Below the pieces are notes generated by a model. The model saw nothing but the letters and a program-made list of their open reading frames with translations, had not been told where the DNA came from and did no database searches. Positions 18,090 to 26,066 of a DNA stretch of 58,591 bases are shown here, piece after piece. The stretch is from Parabacteroides sp. ZJ-118 (GTDB lineage: Bacteria > Bacteroidota > Bacteroidia > Bacteroidales > Tannerellaceae), in the NCBI RefSeq assembly GCF_011038785.1, contig NZ_JAAKDT010000016.1, forward strand, positions 1-58,591, given 5' to 3'. The position numbers were made by a program, and so were the translations under genes. The stretch's first letter is position 1. Every line of letters begins with the position of its first letter.

Positions 18090-18820
18090 GTAAATACGTC
18101 GGTAGCCCCCCAAACGCATGCGGTTGTATCCGCATTATAGCGTTCGGCATAATTTATTTTAAAATTTATCACACTTTGCCCCTCACGGCTCTCGATCACT
18201 TTGGCTTGGTCCAAAAACCTATCGATCGTAAAAGCAGTCGTATTGATCCACCTGGAGGAATCGCCGGTACCCCCCTCTTGGATTACCCGGAGATATAGGT
18301 TATAGATCCGTTGTCCGGTACTGTCTTCTTCCACCTTCTGATCTGAGTCATAGGATAAATTGAAAATATCCTTTTGATCAACCTGATGATTTACATGTTG
18401 GGTTTGCAAGAAGAAACGTCCCTCCAAATAAATACTTTTCTTAAAGTCCAGCGTAACCAGACACTCCTTGTCCAATACAATCGCCGTGTCAGTCAATGTC
18501 TCATGCAAAGGCCATACCGCGACCGAGTCATACTTATAAATCTCAGCGTCGTAAACACCATTACCCAATGCTTCGCTAAAATTCGTCTTGAAATCAACCA
18601 CGCAGCAGTCACCATCTTTCAAATCCGTCCGGTTCTCAAACTCAGAGGAAGAGACGATAAAGATATTCCCTTGATCATCCGCCGTATAGATACACCGCAT
18701 AGGATTCTCACGTATCACCCCTACCCGATGATAATTGATGGTATTACTTCCATCTCCCATACAAGAGGTCATCGATAAAAACAAGGATAAAAATAAGCCA
18801 TATATGATTCGCGTTCCCAT
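18071..18820 (-). CDS. NigD-like lipoprotein 3
   Basis: 249 residues. The signal peptide ends in lipobox SMTSC with acylated Cys20. A beta-rich body follows, with the NigD layout: an N-terminal OB-like region containing FIVSSSEFENRTDLKDGD (about 45-62), then a C-terminal region with YNLYLRVIQEGG and a final DVFTLRF. NigD-like proteins are Bacteroides envelope lipoproteins, first named from bacteriocin-linked genes, with unclear roles. It lies 5 bases after NigD-like 2, so the two are co-transcribed. The start at 18820 is chosen for the signal peptide. Confidence 0.82.
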   Translation of the reverse strand: MGTRIIYGLFLSLFLSMTSCMGDGSNTINYHRVGVIRENPMRCIYTADDQGNIFIVSSSEFENRTDLKDGDCCVVDFKTNFSEALGNGVYDAEIYKYDSVAVWPLHETLTDTAIVLDKECLVTLDFKKSIYLEGRFFLQTQHVNHQVDQKDIFNLSYDSDQKVEEDSTGQRIYNLYLRVIQEGGTGDSSRWINTTAFTIDRFLDQAKVIESREGQSVINFKINYAERYNADTTACVWGATDVFTLRFTN

Positions 18821-18825
18821 CTTCT

Positions 18826-19587
18826 TTAGTTTATAAGTAAAGGATCTGTTACTCCCCATCCGAACCGGGTACTATCTTTCGGATTAATTCGATCGATATA
18901 ATGAATCCGAACATACATATCCGCATCACGTTCACCTTGTTCTCGCTTATCCTTGATAAAGTTCGCCAAATTAAAGGCATTGATAACCGCGATAGCCTCT
19001 TCAGCCTTGTCCTCCGGCTTACCGGTCGTAGCAACAGCCCGTAAATATAAGGAATAAATGGATTTCCGATTTTCAACAGCAGCCTTTTGAGCCGGGTCAT
19101 AAGTCAGCTGCCAATTCAAGGTCCGACCTTCCGTTGTCCAACAAACCGAGGGCAGAAATAAATAGTCTTCTAATTTAACGAACAAAGCAGAATCATTTGG
19201 ATTAACCGCAAGCACCGGTTGCTCATTTGTTAACAACGCAAGCGTATCCGTAAGCGGTTTATCCGCATTTTGCTGAGAAACTGCGGTTACCCCTTGCAAT
19301 GTTACTGTAAAATATCCCTTTTGTTCCGCATCCGTATTCTCTGGCAGGCTCGGATCGTAATCAAAGCTCACCAACAAACATTTACCCTCCGAGTATGAAC
19401 TCAGTTTTGTCGTGTAGATCCAACCGAACCGGGTATTAGCCATCATCAACGCACTATCTCCATGTTGACGGACTACAGCGGCGGTCGTTCCCGGATTATA
19501 TACGTTATTTATGTCTTTCAGGCAAGAAGTAAACAGACTCACGATAACAGCCATCAAGACAAACCCTATTAAATTCTTGTATCTCAT
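18826..19587 (-). CDS. NigD-like lipoprotein 2
   Basis: 253 residues. Lipobox SLFTSC gives acylated Cys22. The body has the pattern shared with its two neighbours: a RFGWIYTTKL start, LVSFDYDPSLPEN, YSLYLRAV at about 180, and a C-terminal VRIHYIDRINPKDST followed by WGVTDPLL. Paralogy with the genes on both sides indicates tandem duplication and divergence. It has its own promoter (19613-19620) just after a terminator, so it may be transcribed independently of the sigma-factor gene. Confidence 0.83.
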   Translation of the reverse strand: MRYKNLIGFVLMAVIVSLFTSCLKDINNVYNPGTTAAVVRQHGDSALMMANTRFGWIYTTKLSSYSEGKCLLVSFDYDPSLPENTDAEQKGYFTVTLQGVTAVSQQNADKPLTDTLALLTNEQPVLAVNPNDSALFVKLEDYLFLPSVCWTTEGRTLNWQLTYDPAQKAAVENRKSIYSLYLRAVATTGKPEDKAEEAIAVINAFNLANFIKDKREQGERDADMYVRIHYIDRINPKDSTRFGWGVTDPLLIN

Positions 19588-19612
19588 TTCACAATACTCC
19601 TCTTGAAGTACG

Positions 19613-19620
19613 CAAAGATA
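19613..19620 (-). promoter_or_regulatory. -7 promoter element for NigD-like 2 and 3
   Basis: TATCTTTG on the minus strand matches TAnnTTTG, 25 bases before the ATG and downstream of the terminator at 19642-19681. The -33 box is poor, which could also fit an alternative sigma factor. Confidence 0.55.
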
Positions 19621-19641
19621 CGATCTTTAGCCATATAGACA

Positions 19642-19681
19642 GAAAAAACTCCCAAAAGTTTCTATGAAAAACTCTTGGGAG
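19642..19681 (-). terminator. terminator after NigD-like 1
   Basis: On the minus strand CTCCCAAGAGT (19681-19671) pairs with ACTTTTGGGAG (19659-19649), followed by a T run (19647-19642). It ends the transcript that begins at the sigma-factor gene. Confidence 0.8.
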
Positions 19682-19712
19682 CCTCCCTCTATAAGAGCAA
19701 AGCAGGAAGTTC

Positions 19713-20486
19713 TTATTTCTTCTCGTTGGGTTTGATCGTAGGACACTCTATTTTCATAGACTTCCATGTTAGATCCGTGCTATCCTTCTCATTGATGCTA
19801 CTTAGGTAATTGATCTTTAGGTTGAACTTATCCGCACCTGCATTTCCTTCTTTCTTCATGACCGGCTCCAACACATCACCAATCTTGAACGCTTGGAAGT
19901 CGGAAGTAGAAGTTTCTGTCGACCCACTTCCATCGCTTACTCTTTCCGCACGCAAGAAAAGGCTGTAAGTAGGAATTCCATCTTCTTTCGTCACCGTCTC
20001 CTCCAGCGTAGATTGATTCCAGAACAAACGGTAGCGATTGGACTGATCCTTACGAGCATTGTAGGCAACCCCTAAAAACAGATATTTATCAATATAACCG
20101 CCAGAAGTCATATTGGTTATCTCCATCTCCTTATCGTTCAACAAAGTTGCAGTATCTATTACTGAATAAAAGTCCATACTTCCTTTTACAACCTCCTGCA
20201 ACCCCGAGATAGTCGCCGTATAATAGCCGTTAGTAGCCACATTCGCATTCTCCGGTAAATTTAAATCAACCTCGAAAGAAGCATAATAACATACATCAGG
20301 CAATACCGTAGCCGTAGGCGAATACAACGCACCAAAAACAGTATTCAATACGGGCTTATAGGAGCCTTCAGACACAGCCCCCACACCAAAGCCGGAGTTC
20401 GTAAAACTATTATTCCCTTCACCCAAGCAAGAAGTAAATAACAAGGCAGCAACCGCAGCCATTCCCATTAATTTTAAAACTTTCAT
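19713..20486 (-). CDS. NigD-like lipoprotein 1
   Basis: 257 residues from MKVLKLMGMAA. Lipobox LLFTSC gives acylated Cys20. Like its two downstream neighbours it has a beta-rich body, with ASFEVDLNLPEN (about 70-81), YSLFLRAERV and a C-terminal LKINYLSSINEKDST. It starts 49 bases after the beta-barrel anti-sigma-like gene and is followed by a good terminator, so it is probably the last gene of the sigma-factor transcript. In Bacteroides a NigD-like protein has, as I recall, been linked to a similar sigma system. Confidence 0.83.
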   Translation of the reverse strand: MKVLKLMGMAAVAALLFTSCLGEGNNSFTNSGFGVGAVSEGSYKPVLNTVFGALYSPTATVLPDVCYYASFEVDLNLPENANVATNGYYTATISGLQEVVKGSMDFYSVIDTATLLNDKEMEITNMTSGGYIDKYLFLGVAYNARKDQSNRYRLFWNQSTLEETVTKEDGIPTYSLFLRAERVSDGSGSTETSTSDFQAFKIGDVLEPVMKKEGNAGADKFNLKINYLSSINEKDSTDLTWKSMKIECPTIKPNEKK

Positions 20487-20535
20487 TTTCTGTTTATCTA
20501 TTTTAAGCATTTGTATTTACACTGTTTATCAAACA

Positions 20536-21807
20536 TTAAAAACCAAAACGAAATCCGAACTGAAGACTCATGTTAAACGGCTTCTCCGAATGGATCGTTT
20601 CGATCTCGCTACCATTATCAAAATAATAGCCGGCTCCCACCTCAGCAAAAGCGCTTACAAAACGGATAATCGGATAACTTACACCAGCACGGGCATTTAC
20701 AGACCATAACCATTCTTTCATTCGAGTAGGTTCGCTTTGCCTTGCGATTTCTACCTCATCCGAGAATAATTTCATCCTACGTTTACCAGCAACATTCACT
20801 TCGGTCATTCCTCCGGCAGAGGCGTAAAACATAAAACGATTCCATTCCGCAATCTTATAAGTCAAAGATAATGGAATTCCAATAAAATGCAATCGTTGAT
20901 CATTCTCTATATGATACGTATTATTCGTACTCCACTCTGATCTTAAGTAAGAATAAGTCAGTCCTGTCTGCAAAGAAAAACGGTTATTCAAATAACGACT
21001 GATTGAGATACCCACCCCAATGGGGGCCTTATGATGAATATCCGTCTTAGCAGGATCTTTCTTCTCCGCATCGAAGGCATTTAAGCTCAGCAGATTCTCA
21101 CTCTTCAACACGCTGCTATTCGTCACATACTGAGGCACTAAATTATCAGCGCCCATAGAAAGGCCTCCACCTCCCATACCGAACCCCCATTTCCGGGATA
21201 CGATCTTCTCCGGCTTCCTTTTAGAAACAGGAGTAGCATCCGCAACAAGTACGTCATTCTTGAGAACAACGATCTCCTCATCATTAGTCCTCTCAGCCTC
21301 CGTTTCAACGGCATCTTCCTCATTCGCCGATCTATCAGCAGATATTACCCTCGACTCAGAAATAGGCCGATCCTCCGTACTCTCTACATTCTGCCGGAAC
21401 GCTGCCATCCTAGCCTTAACTTCCACCTTGGCCGCCCCAAATGCCATTTTTGCCTTCATGGCCGTAGTAGCAGGAATAGCCGCTGGTACAGACGCTTGCT
21501 CCATCGTTTTCTCTACCGGAACAACCGGAGTATCCATGGATGTCGGTTCTCGTGAAGACTGTATTTCTCGGGCTATAGGCAGATCTTCCATCTCCCTGTC
21601 ATATAAATAGATACCACCCGACACGATCAATAAGGAGATCACGGCGGCGGAAACCCAGTAGCGAAGCGTACGACGCAAAGGAACCGGAGCCTTTTCTGGC
21701 AATCGATCAGCTATAGCCTCCCAATCGCCGAGTAGCGTATCCACCTCGAAATCCTCTAGTTTCGATTGGATCGCATCATCCCATATATCTCTTTCCTTTT
21801 CACTCAT
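20536..21807 (-). CDS. trans-envelope anti-sigma-like protein with C-terminal beta-barrel
   Basis: 423 residues in four parts. An acidic N-terminal cytoplasmic segment (1-48: SEKERDIWDDAI, DTLLGDWEAIADRL) has the look of an anti-sigma domain. One membrane helix follows at about 50-68. A charged, low-complexity periplasmic linker (about 70-205) comes next, then an outer-membrane beta-barrel of PorT type (about 207-423) with alternating strands and a terminal RFGF. The start overlaps the ECF sigma stop as ATGA, typical of a sigma/anti-sigma pair. The protein would cross both membranes. This matches my memory of the Dma family in Bacteroides thetaiotaomicron, in which loss of the anti-sigma raises vesicle production. 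Function here is inferred from architecture. Confidence 0.82.
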   Translation of the reverse strand: MSEKERDIWDDAIQSKLEDFEVDTLLGDWEAIADRLPEKAPVPLRRTLRYWVSAAVISLLIVSGGIYLYDREMEDLPIAREIQSSREPTSMDTPVVPVEKTMEQASVPAAIPATTAMKAKMAFGAAKVEVKARMAAFRQNVESTEDRPISESRVISADRSANEEDAVETEAERTNDEEIVVLKNDVLVADATPVSKRKPEKIVSRKWGFGMGGGGLSMGADNLVPQYVTNSSVLKSENLLSLNAFDAEKKDPAKTDIHHKAPIGVGISISRYLNNRFSLQTGLTYSYLRSEWSTNNTYHIENDQRLHFIGIPLSLTYKIAEWNRFMFYASAGGMTEVNVAGKRRMKLFSDEVEIARQSEPTRMKEWLWSVNARAGVSYPIIRFVSAFAEVGAGYYFDNGSEIETIHSEKPFNMSLQFGFRFGF

Positions 21808-22340
21808 CTTATCTCAAACAATGCGTTAATTCTACGTTGTAATAACTGCTTGGCACGGGTATATTGAGAACGGGAAGTACTCTCTGTTATGTTCAACATC
21901 TCACTGATCTCCTTATGAGAATATCCCTCTATCGCAAACATATTGAATACGGTACGAAAGCCAACCGGCAACTCCTCCACTAGACTCATCAACTCAGCTG
22001 CCGACATGTCCGAGATAACCGAACTATCGGGTTGAATCAGTTCCGCCGTATTGTCAAGATCAGTCGCTTCTCGCAACACATCCGACTTTCGCAGATATTC
22101 CAACGCACAATTAACAAAGATCTTCCGCATCCACCCCTCGAATGAACCACTCCCTGTATAGGAGTCTATACTGGTAAAGATTTTCACGAAGCCATCCTGC
22201 AACAAATCACGAGCCGTTTCCCTGTCGTTAACATAACGAAGACAAACTCCCATCATTTTTCGGGAATATGCATCATAAAGCTCTTTTTGAGCTCGTCTCT
22301 CCCCCTTCCGACAACCCTCTATCAGTTGTTGCTCATTCAT
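21804..22340 (-). CDS. ECF RNA polymerase sigma factor
   Basis: 178 residues. Sigma region 2 (about 25-90) contains ARDLLQDGFVKIFTSI and FEGWMRKIFVN. Region 4 (about 125-175) has the helix-turn-helix GYSHKEISEMLNITESTSRSQYTRAKQLL. No region 3, as expected for the ECF group. It overlaps the beta-barrel anti-sigma-like gene by 4 bases, which suggests coupled translation and regulation by that protein. The leader is about 130 bases and contains two hairpins. Confidence 0.94.
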   Translation of the reverse strand: MNEQQLIEGCRKGERRAQKELYDAYSRKMMGVCLRYVNDRETARDLLQDGFVKIFTSIDSYTGSGSFEGWMRKIFVNCALEYLRKSDVLREATDLDNTAELIQPDSSVISDMSAAELMSLVEELPVGFRTVFNMFAIEGYSHKEISEMLNITESTSRSQYTRAKQLLQRRINALFEIR

Positions 22341-22357
22341 TCAGTCGTGCCTTGAAC

Positions 22358-22374
22358 GTCTCCCTTCCGGAGAC
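22358..22374 (-). promoter_or_regulatory. leader hairpin close to sigma-factor start
   Basis: GTCTCC (22358-22363) and GGAGAC (22369-22374) form a 6-bp hairpin with a 5-base loop, ending 18 bases before the sigma ATG. It could mask the start region. Confidence 0.45.
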
Positions 22375-22441
22375 TGTACAATAGTAGGATGTAAATAAAT
22401 AAATAAACGCTGCATTCCGCAGAAAAATTATTTCATGAACA

Positions 22442-22464
22442 GGGCGGACACCTCCGGCCCGCCC
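22442..22464 (-). promoter_or_regulatory. GC-rich leader hairpin of sigma-factor message
   Basis: GGGCGG (22442-22447) and CCGCCC (22459-22464) form a strong 6-bp stem with an 11-base loop, about 10 bases after the predicted transcript start. Confidence 0.45.
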
Positions 22465-22478
22465 TCACGGAACATTTG

Positions 22479-22486
22479 CAAAGATA
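22479..22486 (-). promoter_or_regulatory. -7 promoter element of sigma-factor operon
   Basis: TATCTTTG on the minus strand matches TAnnTTTG. No clear -33 TTTG at the right distance. It gives a leader of about 130 bases. Confidence 0.55.
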
Positions 22487-22603
22487 AGATGTTCTTATGA
22501 ATTTCCATGTTAATACGCGGAGTATGCTCACTTTTTTTCAAATGTCAGGTGTGTAGATTAAGTATTCTAAGTGCGTGGGCTGAGTATCTTAAGTATAAAG
22601 CAA

Positions 22604-22643
22604 AAGTATCTTAGGTGCATCAGTTGATACACCTAAGATACTT
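22604..22643 (-). terminator. terminator after DUF1015 gene
   Basis: A 14-bp perfect stem, 22604-22617 with 22630-22643, encloses a 12-base loop. The minus strand tail is TTTTGC and the plus strand tail TTTTTT, so it could work both ways. It follows the DUF1015 stop by about 50 bases. Beside it (22555-22600) is a degenerate relative of the same AAGTATCTTAGG sequence. Confidence 0.7.
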
Positions 22644-22691
22644 TTTTGGGAGGATTGTACTCCTCTTTCCAGGAAAGAAGGAAAATTCTTC

Positions 22692-23939
22692 CTAATCCAA
22701 TTTATGGATAACCAAACCGGAACGAAGCTTCGGTTCGAACCAAGTTGTCTTCGGCGGCATAATGTTACCCGTATCGGCGATATCCATCAATTGCTTCATC
22801 GTAACGGGATACAAAGCCAAGGCAACCTTCATCTCACCGCTATCCACACGACGTTTCAACTCGCCCAGACCACGGATACCTCCCACGAAATCGATCCGCT
22901 TGTCCGAACGCAAATCCTTAATGCCTAAAATCTCATCCAAAATCAAGTTCGAAGAGATCGTGACATCCAACACGCCTATTGGATCATTATCATCGTAGGT
23001 ACCGGGCTTAGCGATCAAGGAATACCATTTCCCTCCTAAATACAGGGAGAAATTGTGCAAGGCACCCGGTTTGTAGATATCAGCGCCTTTCTCCTCCACC
23101 ACAAAGTTTTTCGTTAGTTTCTCAACGAATTGTTTCTCGGTCAAGCCGTTCAAATCTTTTACCACACGGTTGTAATCGATAATGGTCAATTGGTTGGCCG
23201 GGAAGCAAACAGCCATGAAATAATTATACTCCTCATCTCCCTTATGATCCGGGTTTTGCTTGGCCTTCTCCGCGCCTACCAAAGCGGCGGCGGCGGAACG
23301 ATGATGTCCGTCGGCGATGTACAACGCAGGCATCTCCCCGAATAACTCCGTGATGCGGGTGATGTCCTTATCCTCATCGATAATCCAAAACGTATGGCCG
23401 AAACCATCTAGTTTCGCGACGAAATTATATTCGGGCTCACGGGCCGTATATTTCATTACGATAGCGTCTAACTCTGAGTTGTCGGGATAAGCAAAGAATA
23501 CCGGCTCGATATTAGCGTTGTTGACACGTACGTGTTTCATACGATCCTCTTCTTTGTCACGACGGGTCAGCTCATGTTTCTTGATCGTGCCATTCATATA
23601 ATCGGGAACATAAGCCCCGACTACCAACCCATATTGGGTCTTGCCATTCATGGTTTGGGCATAGACATAGTAACATTCTTTCTGATCTTGAACCAACCAA
23701 CCTTTTTCCTGAAAATCATTGAAATTAGCGGCAGCCTTCAGGTATACAGCCGGATCATGCTCATCCGTCCCTTCCGGGAAATCGATTTCCGGTTTAATGA
23801 TGTGGTAAAGGGATTTCTCGTTTCCTTCCGCTTCCGCACGAGCTTCTTGCGAGTTCAATACGTCATACGGACGAGAAGCCACTTCCTCTATAAATTCTTT
23901 GGGCGGACGGACTCCCTTGAAAGGTTTTATTTTTGCCAT
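22692..23939 (-). CDS. DUF1015 protein of the serine-synthesis cluster
   Basis: 415 residues. DUF1015 features visible are IKPFKGVRP at the N-terminus, SRPYDVLNSQEA, LYHIIKPEIDFPEG, HELTRRDKEEDRM and the ADGHHRSAAAA motif (about 210-220). The biochemical role is not known to me. It sits 12 bases after serA and shares the operon with serC, so a part in serine synthesis or its control is a reasonable inference. Confidence 0.92.
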   Translation of the reverse strand: MAKIKPFKGVRPPKEFIEEVASRPYDVLNSQEARAEAEGNEKSLYHIIKPEIDFPEGTDEHDPAVYLKAAANFNDFQEKGWLVQDQKECYYVYAQTMNGKTQYGLVVGAYVPDYMNGTIKKHELTRRDKEEDRMKHVRVNNANIEPVFFAYPDNSELDAIVMKYTAREPEYNFVAKLDGFGHTFWIIDEDKDITRITELFGEMPALYIADGHHRSAAAALVGAEKAKQNPDHKGDEEYNYFMAVCFPANQLTIIDYNRVVKDLNGLTEKQFVEKLTKNFVVEEKGADIYKPGALHNFSLYLGGKWYSLIAKPGTYDDNDPIGVLDVTISSNLILDEILGIKDLRSDKRIDFVGGIRGLGELKRRVDSGEMKVALALYPVTMKQLMDIADTGNIMPPKTTWFEPKLRSGLVIHKLD

Positions 23940-23951
23940 GGTAATTAACTA

Positions 23952-24875
23952 TTATTTATTAACCCGATACTTTTCATTGCCATCCACCAAGAAATCAACG
24001 ATCTGCTTGGCAGCGGCAATACCTGCGTTGATATTAGCCTCGGCGGTCTGGGCACCCATCTTTTTCGGGGTACTGAAATAACGACCGGCATATTTCTCGA
24101 CCAATTCCGCATGGATAGCGGGCATAATATCTGTCAAATACTTGAAGTCCGGACGTTCCTCCAACATCTTAGCGATACCAGCCTCATCCATCACCTCCTT
24201 ACGAGCCGTATTCACAACGATTGCTTCCTTCGGCATGGAATTCATCAACTCAAAATTGATAGAACCCCTCGTCTCGGCCGTAGCCGGGATGTGCAAAGAA
24301 ACGATCTGGCAGGTCTTGAACAAGTCTGCTGTAGAAGCCACAGCCTTCACCCCATCAGCCTCGATCGCGGAAGCCGGACAGAATGCGTCGTAAGCGTAAA
24401 CCTCCATGCCAAAGCCTTTAGCGATACGAGCCACGTTACGACCCACGTTTCCATAAGCCAAGATACCCAATTTCTTTCCTTTCAACTCCGTTCCAGAAGT
24501 ACCGTTATAGGAATTACGAACCCCGTACACCAACATACCGAATACCAATTCAGCGACAGCGTTAGCGTTTTGGCCCGGTGTATTCATCACGCATACCTTA
24601 CGGGCGGTAGCCGCGTCCAAGTCCACGTTATCATACCCCGCACCGGCACGAACCACGATCTTCAGGTTCTTAGCGGCATCCAATACCTCAGCGTCCACCT
24701 TATCGCTACGGATAATCATGGCATCGGCATCCCTAACCGCATCCAGCAATTGAGCCTTCTCTGTATATTTTTCTAAAAGAGCCAGTTCCATACCAGCGGC
24801 TTCCACTACCTCGCGGATACCTTTCACAGCGACAACGGCGAAAGGTTTCTCTGTAGCAACTACTATCTTAGCCAT
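23952..24875 (-). CDS. serA: D-3-phosphoglycerate dehydrogenase (short form)
   Basis: 307 residues, first step of serine synthesis. The D-2-hydroxyacid dehydrogenase fold shows VVRAGAGYDNVDL (about 74-86), the nucleotide-binding AYGNVGRNVA (140-149, first Gly of GxGxxG replaced by Ala), HIPATAETRGSIN, and VNTARKEV with the conserved Arg225. The C-terminal catalytic His seen in most family members (TPH) is Lys271 (STPKKMGAQT); I believe this is usual for the Bacteroidetes form. No ACT domain, so no serine feedback by that route. The start is at MAKIVVATEK, 17 bases after the serC stop. Confidence 0.93.
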   Translation of the reverse strand: MAKIVVATEKPFAVVAVKGIREVVEAAGMELALLEKYTEKAQLLDAVRDADAMIIRSDKVDAEVLDAAKNLKIVVRAGAGYDNVDLDAATARKVCVMNTPGQNANAVAELVFGMLVYGVRNSYNGTSGTELKGKKLGILAYGNVGRNVARIAKGFGMEVYAYDAFCPASAIEADGVKAVASTADLFKTCQIVSLHIPATAETRGSINFELMNSMPKEAIVVNTARKEVMDEAGIAKMLEERPDFKYLTDIMPAIHAELVEKYAGRYFSTPKKMGAQTAEANINAGIAAAKQIVDFLVDGNEKYRVNK

Positions 24876-24892
24876 GTCTGAATCCTCCCTCA

Positions 24893-25960
24893 TTAATGTT
24901 GTTTCTCGAACTCTTTCATACAAGCGACCAAAGCCTCTACGCTACTCCTCGGCATAGCGTTATAAAGAGAAGCGCGGAAACCACCTACCGAACGGTGTCC
25001 CTTGATACCGACCATACCTGCGGCAGTAGCATATTTGCTGAACTCATCCTCCAACTCCTTATACTCGTCATTCATCACGAAACAAACATTCATGATCGAA
25101 CGGTCTTCCTCCGCAACCGTACCGCGGAACAACTTGTTGCGATCGATCTCATCGTATAAGATCGCCGCGTTCTCAAGATCCTTCTTCTCCATAGCGGCGA
25201 TACCACCTTGCTCCTTATACCATTTCAAGGTCTGCAAAGCTGCGTAGACAGGCAATACGGGAGGAGTATTGAACATAGAATCCTTCTTGATATGGGTAGC
25301 GTAGTTCAACATAGTCGGGATCTGACGGTCTACATGTCCTAAGGCGTCCACACGAACGATAGCCAAAGTCACGCCAGCAGGAGCCAAGTTCTTTTGAGCG
25401 CCCGCGTAGATAATATCATATTTGGAGATATCAATCGGACGAGAGAAAATATCAGAAGACATATCGCAAACCAAACGTTGTTTCACGTCCGGGTCCTTAC
25501 GCATCTCTGTTCCATAAATCGTATTATTAGAGGTAAAATGGAAATAATCCGAGTCGTCAGCGATCGTATAATCTTTCGGGATATAGGTATAGTTCTTGTC
25601 TTTCGAAGAGGCGACAACGTCTACCTCTCCAAACAATTTAGCTTCTTTGATAGCGTTTGAAGCCCAAGTTCCAGTATCCAAATAAGAGGCTTTCTTATTC
25701 AACAGATTGTAAGGGACCATACAGAACTGCATACTGGCGCCACCGCCCATGAACACAACCTCATAGCCTGCCGGCACATCCAGTAATTCCTTGATCAACG
25801 CACGTGCCTCGCCGTTTACGGCTACAAACTCCTTACTTCTATGAGAAATCTCAAGAAGAGATAACCCCATACCCGCAAAATTTTCTACCGCAGCGGCTGT
25901 ATTCTTAATTGTATACTCGCTCAAGATAGAAGGACCTGCATAAAAATTGTGCTTCTTCAT
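24893..25960 (-). CDS. serC: phosphoserine aminotransferase
   Basis: 355 residues. It converts 3-phosphohydroxypyruvate and glutamate to phosphoserine. Class V aminotransferase motifs: [10 protein letters not shown] at the start, EISHRSKEF (37-45), [10 protein letters not shown] (70-79), [12 protein letters not shown], and [12 protein letters not shown] with PLP-binding Lys190. The C-terminal [15 protein letters not shown] holds the conserved substrate-binding Arg. First gene of the serC-serA-DUF1015 operon. Confidence 0.97.
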   Translation of the reverse strand: MKKHNFYAGPSILSEYTIKNTAAAVENFAGMGLSLLEISHRSKEFVAVNGEARALIKELLDVPAGYEVVFMGGGASMQFCMVPYNLLNKKASYLDTGTWASNAIKEAKLFGEVDVVASSKDKNYTYIPKDYTIADDSDYFHFTSNNTIYGTEMRKDPDVKQRLVCDMSSDIFSRPIDISKYDIIYAGAQKNLAPAGVTLAIVRVDALGHVDRQIPTMLNYATHIKKDSMFNTPPVLPVYAALQTLKWYKEQGGIAAMEKKDLENAAILYDEIDRNKLFRGTVAEEDRSIMNVCFVMNDEYKELEDEFSKYATAAGMVGIKGHRSVGGFRASLYNAMPRSSVEALVACMKEFEKQH

Positions 25961-26031
25961 ACCAATGTCTTTTTAGAATGTTATTATAAATAAAGTAACT
26001 GTTTTTCTCATTTGCCGACATTTTCCGGGCA

Positions 26032-26066
26032 TTTTTAATTTACAATCAGAATATGTAAATTAAAAA
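26032..26066 (-). terminator. bidirectional-looking terminator overlapping rarA stop
   Basis: TTTTTAATTTACA (26032-26044) pairs with TGTAAATTAAAAA (26054-26066) over 13 bp with a 9-base loop. It includes the rarA stop codon and has T runs on both strands; on the minus strand it ends rarA. Confidence 0.7.
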
